DNA of 64,000 nt. Origin: Paraburkholderia sp. FT54 (lineage in GTDB: Bacteria > Pseudomonadota > Gammaproteobacteria > Burkholderiales > Burkholderiaceae). Numbering within the stretch: position 1 is the stretch's first letter; each line of letters starts with the position of its first letter. A model generated the notes under the pieces. That model was not told the origin of the DNA, did no database searches, and saw only the letters and a list, made by a program, of their open reading frames with translations. Positions 62,042 through 64,000 of the stretch are shown here, piece after piece. Position numbers and translations under genes: made by a program. The DNA lies in NCBI RefSeq assembly GCF_031585635.1, contig NZ_CP134196.1:372001-436000 (forward strand), given 5' to 3'.

Positions 62042-63205
62042 TTATTGTGGGCTTTCCGCCGAGGCCATGCGAAAGACCGAAATGCCTTCCATCGGATCCA
62101 GCGTTTCTCGCCAGGGCGCGCGCTTCAGTAAGCGGACCGTGTCCTCATAACCGGCAAGCCAGCGCCGCTCGATGCCCGCCGACGAAAAATCGATATCCCT
62201 GTTCAGGTCATCGTTATCGAATGCCGGTGCGTCGAGTTCCAACACTTGCATGGTCGTGCCGCAACCCCAGCCGAGGAGATCGCGCACCTCCGGATCATTG
62301 AGTATCTCTTTAGGCAGGTGCTGGCCGAGTTCACGGATTACGTGACGCAGGCGGTGAATCTGTTTCTGCCGATCGAGATGACTTTCCGCGCGGCTCGAAT
62401 ACTGAATGTCGCGCTGCCGGCTCATGACCTGCAGGATCGATTCAGGCTCCGGACCGCTCGAAGGCCACAACTGCACCGAAAAAATCACCGAGTCGCGCCG
62501 CGGCCGGTCGTCGAGCACGGCTTCGAGCGGCGTATTCGAATAGATGCCGCCGTCCCAGTACGATTCACCTTCCAGTTGGACCGCCGGGAAGCCTGGCGGA
62601 AATGCGGCTGACGCCATCACATGTTCGACGTCCAGTAGTGCATCGCGATTGGTGAAGTACCGCATGCGTCCACTGCGGACATTGACTGTGCCGACAGTCA
62701 GTCGCGTCGTCTTCTGATTGAGGTACTCGAAATCGACCAGCGAGGACAAGGTTTCCCGCAGTGGTCCGGTTGAATAGAATGCCGCCTGATCGGAACGAAC
62801 GCGTGCCTGAATGCCCGCCCAGGACTGCAGCTGTGGCGTGAAAAACGACGGCACGCCTTGAGTAAAAGTGGTGAAGTCGCGCAGCCAGTTCGCGAGTCCC
62901 GGCAGCCAGTTTGCTGCCGACTCAACGCCATGCCGCGCCACGCCGTTCCAGAACTGGGTCAATCGCGCCATTCGGTTCTCGGGCCGATTGCCGGCGATGA
63001 TCGCGCCGTTTATCGCGCCGATCGACGTGCCGATGACCCAGTGAGGTTCGACTTTGCCGTCGTGAAGGGCCTGATACACGCCGGCCTGGTATGCGCCGAG
63101 GGCGCCGCCGCCCTGAAACACCAGCACAATCTGGCCGGGAATGTCCGGTGCGTCCGACCCGCTGGCTGCGTCGGTCGGACGTTCGGCGTACGTTTTGTTA
63201 CCCAT
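62042..63205 (-). CDS. Patatin-like phospholipase (DUF3734 type)
   Basis: A 387-residue cytoplasmic or secreted-by-other-route lipase with the patatin Ser-Asp dyad: oxyanion loop GGGALGAYQAG (32-42), Ser61 in GTSIGAING, and the DGG motif in YWDGGIYSNTP with the catalytic Asp. The C-terminal 110 residues fit DUF3734, which accompanies patatin domains in one bacterial subgroup. No signal peptide is seen. GGAGG 7 nt upstream fixes the ATG at 63205. It is separated from the SDR gene by 214 bp. It likely acts on membrane lipids or polyhydroxyalkanoate-related lipids; the role is unknown. Confidence 0.92.
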   Translation of the reverse strand: MGNKTYAERPTDAASGSDAPDIPGQIVLVFQGGGALGAYQAGVYQALHDGKVEPHWVIGTSIGAINGAIIAGNRPENRMARLTQFWNGVARHGVESAANWLPGLANWLRDFTTFTQGVPSFFTPQLQSWAGIQARVRSDQAAFYSTGPLRETLSSLVDFEYLNQKTTRLTVGTVNVRSGRMRYFTNRDALLDVEHVMASAAFPPGFPAVQLEGESYWDGGIYSNTPLEAVLDDRPRRDSVIFSVQLWPSSGPEPESILQVMSRQRDIQYSSRAESHLDRQKQIHRLRHVIRELGQHLPKEILNDPEVRDLLGWGCGTTMQVLELDAPAFDNDDLNRDIDFSSAGIERRWLAGYEDTVRLLKRAPWRETLDPMEGISVFRMASAESPQ

Positions 63206-63517
63206 GGCAAACCTCCGGACACATACTGCGGTGCCGCCGATTCTGCCACGGTCCAGTCGACGCAATGGTAGAACCGATTGGTGTTCAGAAACAGCATTGC
63301 GCGAAGTGGCAATGGCATCCGGCCCGGCGATCGCACCATGCGAGCGGCGGTGATTTTAGTCAACCTTCCCTTAACTTCGGAACGATACGTGCCGCGGATA
63401 TATAGTGCGGCAATACGCATTGACCTGATCCAAGGCGCTCGGCTATGGCTGGACTGTCGACACTGCGTCGCGGGCGCAAACGGGCGGGTGATCCGCTCAT
63501 TCGAAAGGCGTGACGCT
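63206..63517. other. Intergenic region upstream of the patatin gene
   Basis: A 312-bp gap without a supported gene. An A+T-rich patch at about 63390-63405 (GGATATATAGTGC) may serve as a promoter. No clear inverted repeat or terminator was seen. Confidence 0.4.
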
Positions 63518-63901
63518 CTACGTTTTCGGCAGCTTGGACTGCTTGCCGCGCGCTCGCGGCTTCGGCTCGACGCCGACGCGCGGATCGCGGGCGAGCACCA
63601 GCGCCGTCAACTGTTCGGCGACGGTTTCAAACGCCGGATCGTCTTGTGGTATGTAGAGCCATTTGCCGAGCACCGGATGCGGCCGCAAAGCCGGCATTTC
63701 GTCGATGAGCGCGGCGTGCCGCTCGTGCGACGTGCACACCAGCAGGCCATTCCACGGCTTGTCTCGATCTGCGGCAATGAGGCACAAGAGTCCATCGAGA
63801 TAAGCGGCGTCGCTGCCGAACATGCGCTTGCTGATGTAAGTCGGATCGCGCTCGAACGCGTCGAAGATCCAGATGAGCGAGTTGCGCACGGATGAGGGCA
63901 T
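63518..63901 (-). CDS. TfoX N-terminal-like domain protein
   Basis: A 127-residue cytoplasmic protein starting MPSSVRNSLIWIFDAFERDP, with the KRMFGSDAAYLDGLLCLIAADR segment (quoted in part as KRMFGSDAAYLDG) that matches the TfoX N-terminal fold, and a basic Pro/Arg/Lys-rich tail (KPRARGKQSKLPK). The ATG at 63901 has AAGGA about 10 nt upstream; a GTG at 63955 is an alternative. It has only the N-terminal domain, so it is not a complete TfoX/Sxy competence regulator. Its function is unknown. The gene is complete and lies at the edge of the window. Confidence 0.75.
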   Translation of the reverse strand: MPSSVRNSLIWIFDAFERDPTYISKRMFGSDAAYLDGLLCLIAADRDKPWNGLLVCTSHERHAALIDEMPALRPHPVLGKWLYIPQDDPAFETVAEQLTALVLARDPRVGVEPKPRARGKQSKLPKT

Positions 63902-64000
63902 CGGCGTGAAGTCCTTGGCGACATGGGCGATGAGGAGCGAAAAGCATAGCACCACGTCGCCCCGCCGCCCCGCGTCAACCGGTGCAGATCACCGCGGTCA

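Overview
The window is a continuous stretch of high-G+C chromosome from a Gram-negative betaproteobacterium, most likely Paraburkholderia/Burkholderia or a close relative. The basis is gene content: a monomeric isocitrate dehydrogenase, a Burkholderia-type porin, the DUF2844/DUF3443 secreted pair, many LysR/TetR/GntR/IclR regulators and a wide sugar-acid and aromatic catabolic repertoire. I see about 60 protein genes, no rRNA or tRNA, no CRISPR array, and no intact insertion sequence or prophage. It reads as an accessory, metabolism-rich part of a soil or plant-associated genome.

Layout. 1-5 kb: a TonB-dependent siderophore receptor with a Fur-box-like site, divergent from monomeric icd, which ends in a very clear intrinsic terminator. 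5-8.5 kb: an alpha/beta hydrolase with an operator-like inverted repeat, a truncated SmpA/OmlA lipoprotein remnant, and the DUF2844-DUF3443 pair, whose DUF3443 member carries pepsin-like motifs. 8.8-12.8 kb: a LysR regulator divergent from a CitMHS transporter, an AtuA-family protein and its small partner. 13-18 kb: an Old Yellow Enzyme facing a minus-strand cluster (SDR, Gfo/Idh/MocA, NemR-like TetR, LysR). 18-23 kb: a complete D-glucarate entry module (GntR regulator, MFS transporter, GudD, KdgD) with two copies of a candidate operator. 23-29 kb: an EmrB-type exporter, an unusual AroQ paralogue with a shikimate-type transporter and an IclR regulator, and a PRISE-type reductase overlapping the IclR gene tail to tail. 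29-32 kb: an NmrA-like/LysR divergent pair and a lower-G+C patch with an orphan hypothetical gene.

32-43 kb: a TPR-HTH regulator with a beta-propeller protein, a DUF899 protein, a chemoreceptor, a porin, a sorbosone-dehydrogenase-like lipoprotein, a dienelactone-hydrolase-family enzyme and a lipase-like lipoprotein. 42-50 kb: an AraC regulator, an M20 amidohydrolase overlapping a GNAT enzyme, an Ogt-type alkyltransferase, an LRR-protein kinase, an orphan sugar-binding protein and small secreted proteins. 51-58.6 kb: a GT9 glycosyltransferase, an NDH-2-like flavoprotein, and an oxidative-stress group (ohrR, msrA, ohr) tied together by copies of the palindrome ATCGCATGCGAT, then a FUSC-type membrane protein. 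58.6-64 kb: a LysR/nitronate monooxygenase divergent pair, a tautomerase, an SDR lacking the catalytic Tyr, a patatin-like phospholipase and a TfoX-N-like protein.

Functionally the window combines uptake plus catabolism modules, each beside its own regulator, with detoxification functions (OYE, NMO, Ohr, MsrA, Ogt). The least explained items are the DUF2844/DUF3443 pair, the CitMHS-AtuA operon, the altered AroQ with its transporter, and the SDR without its Tyr. All assignments come from reading motifs and context; no database search was run.
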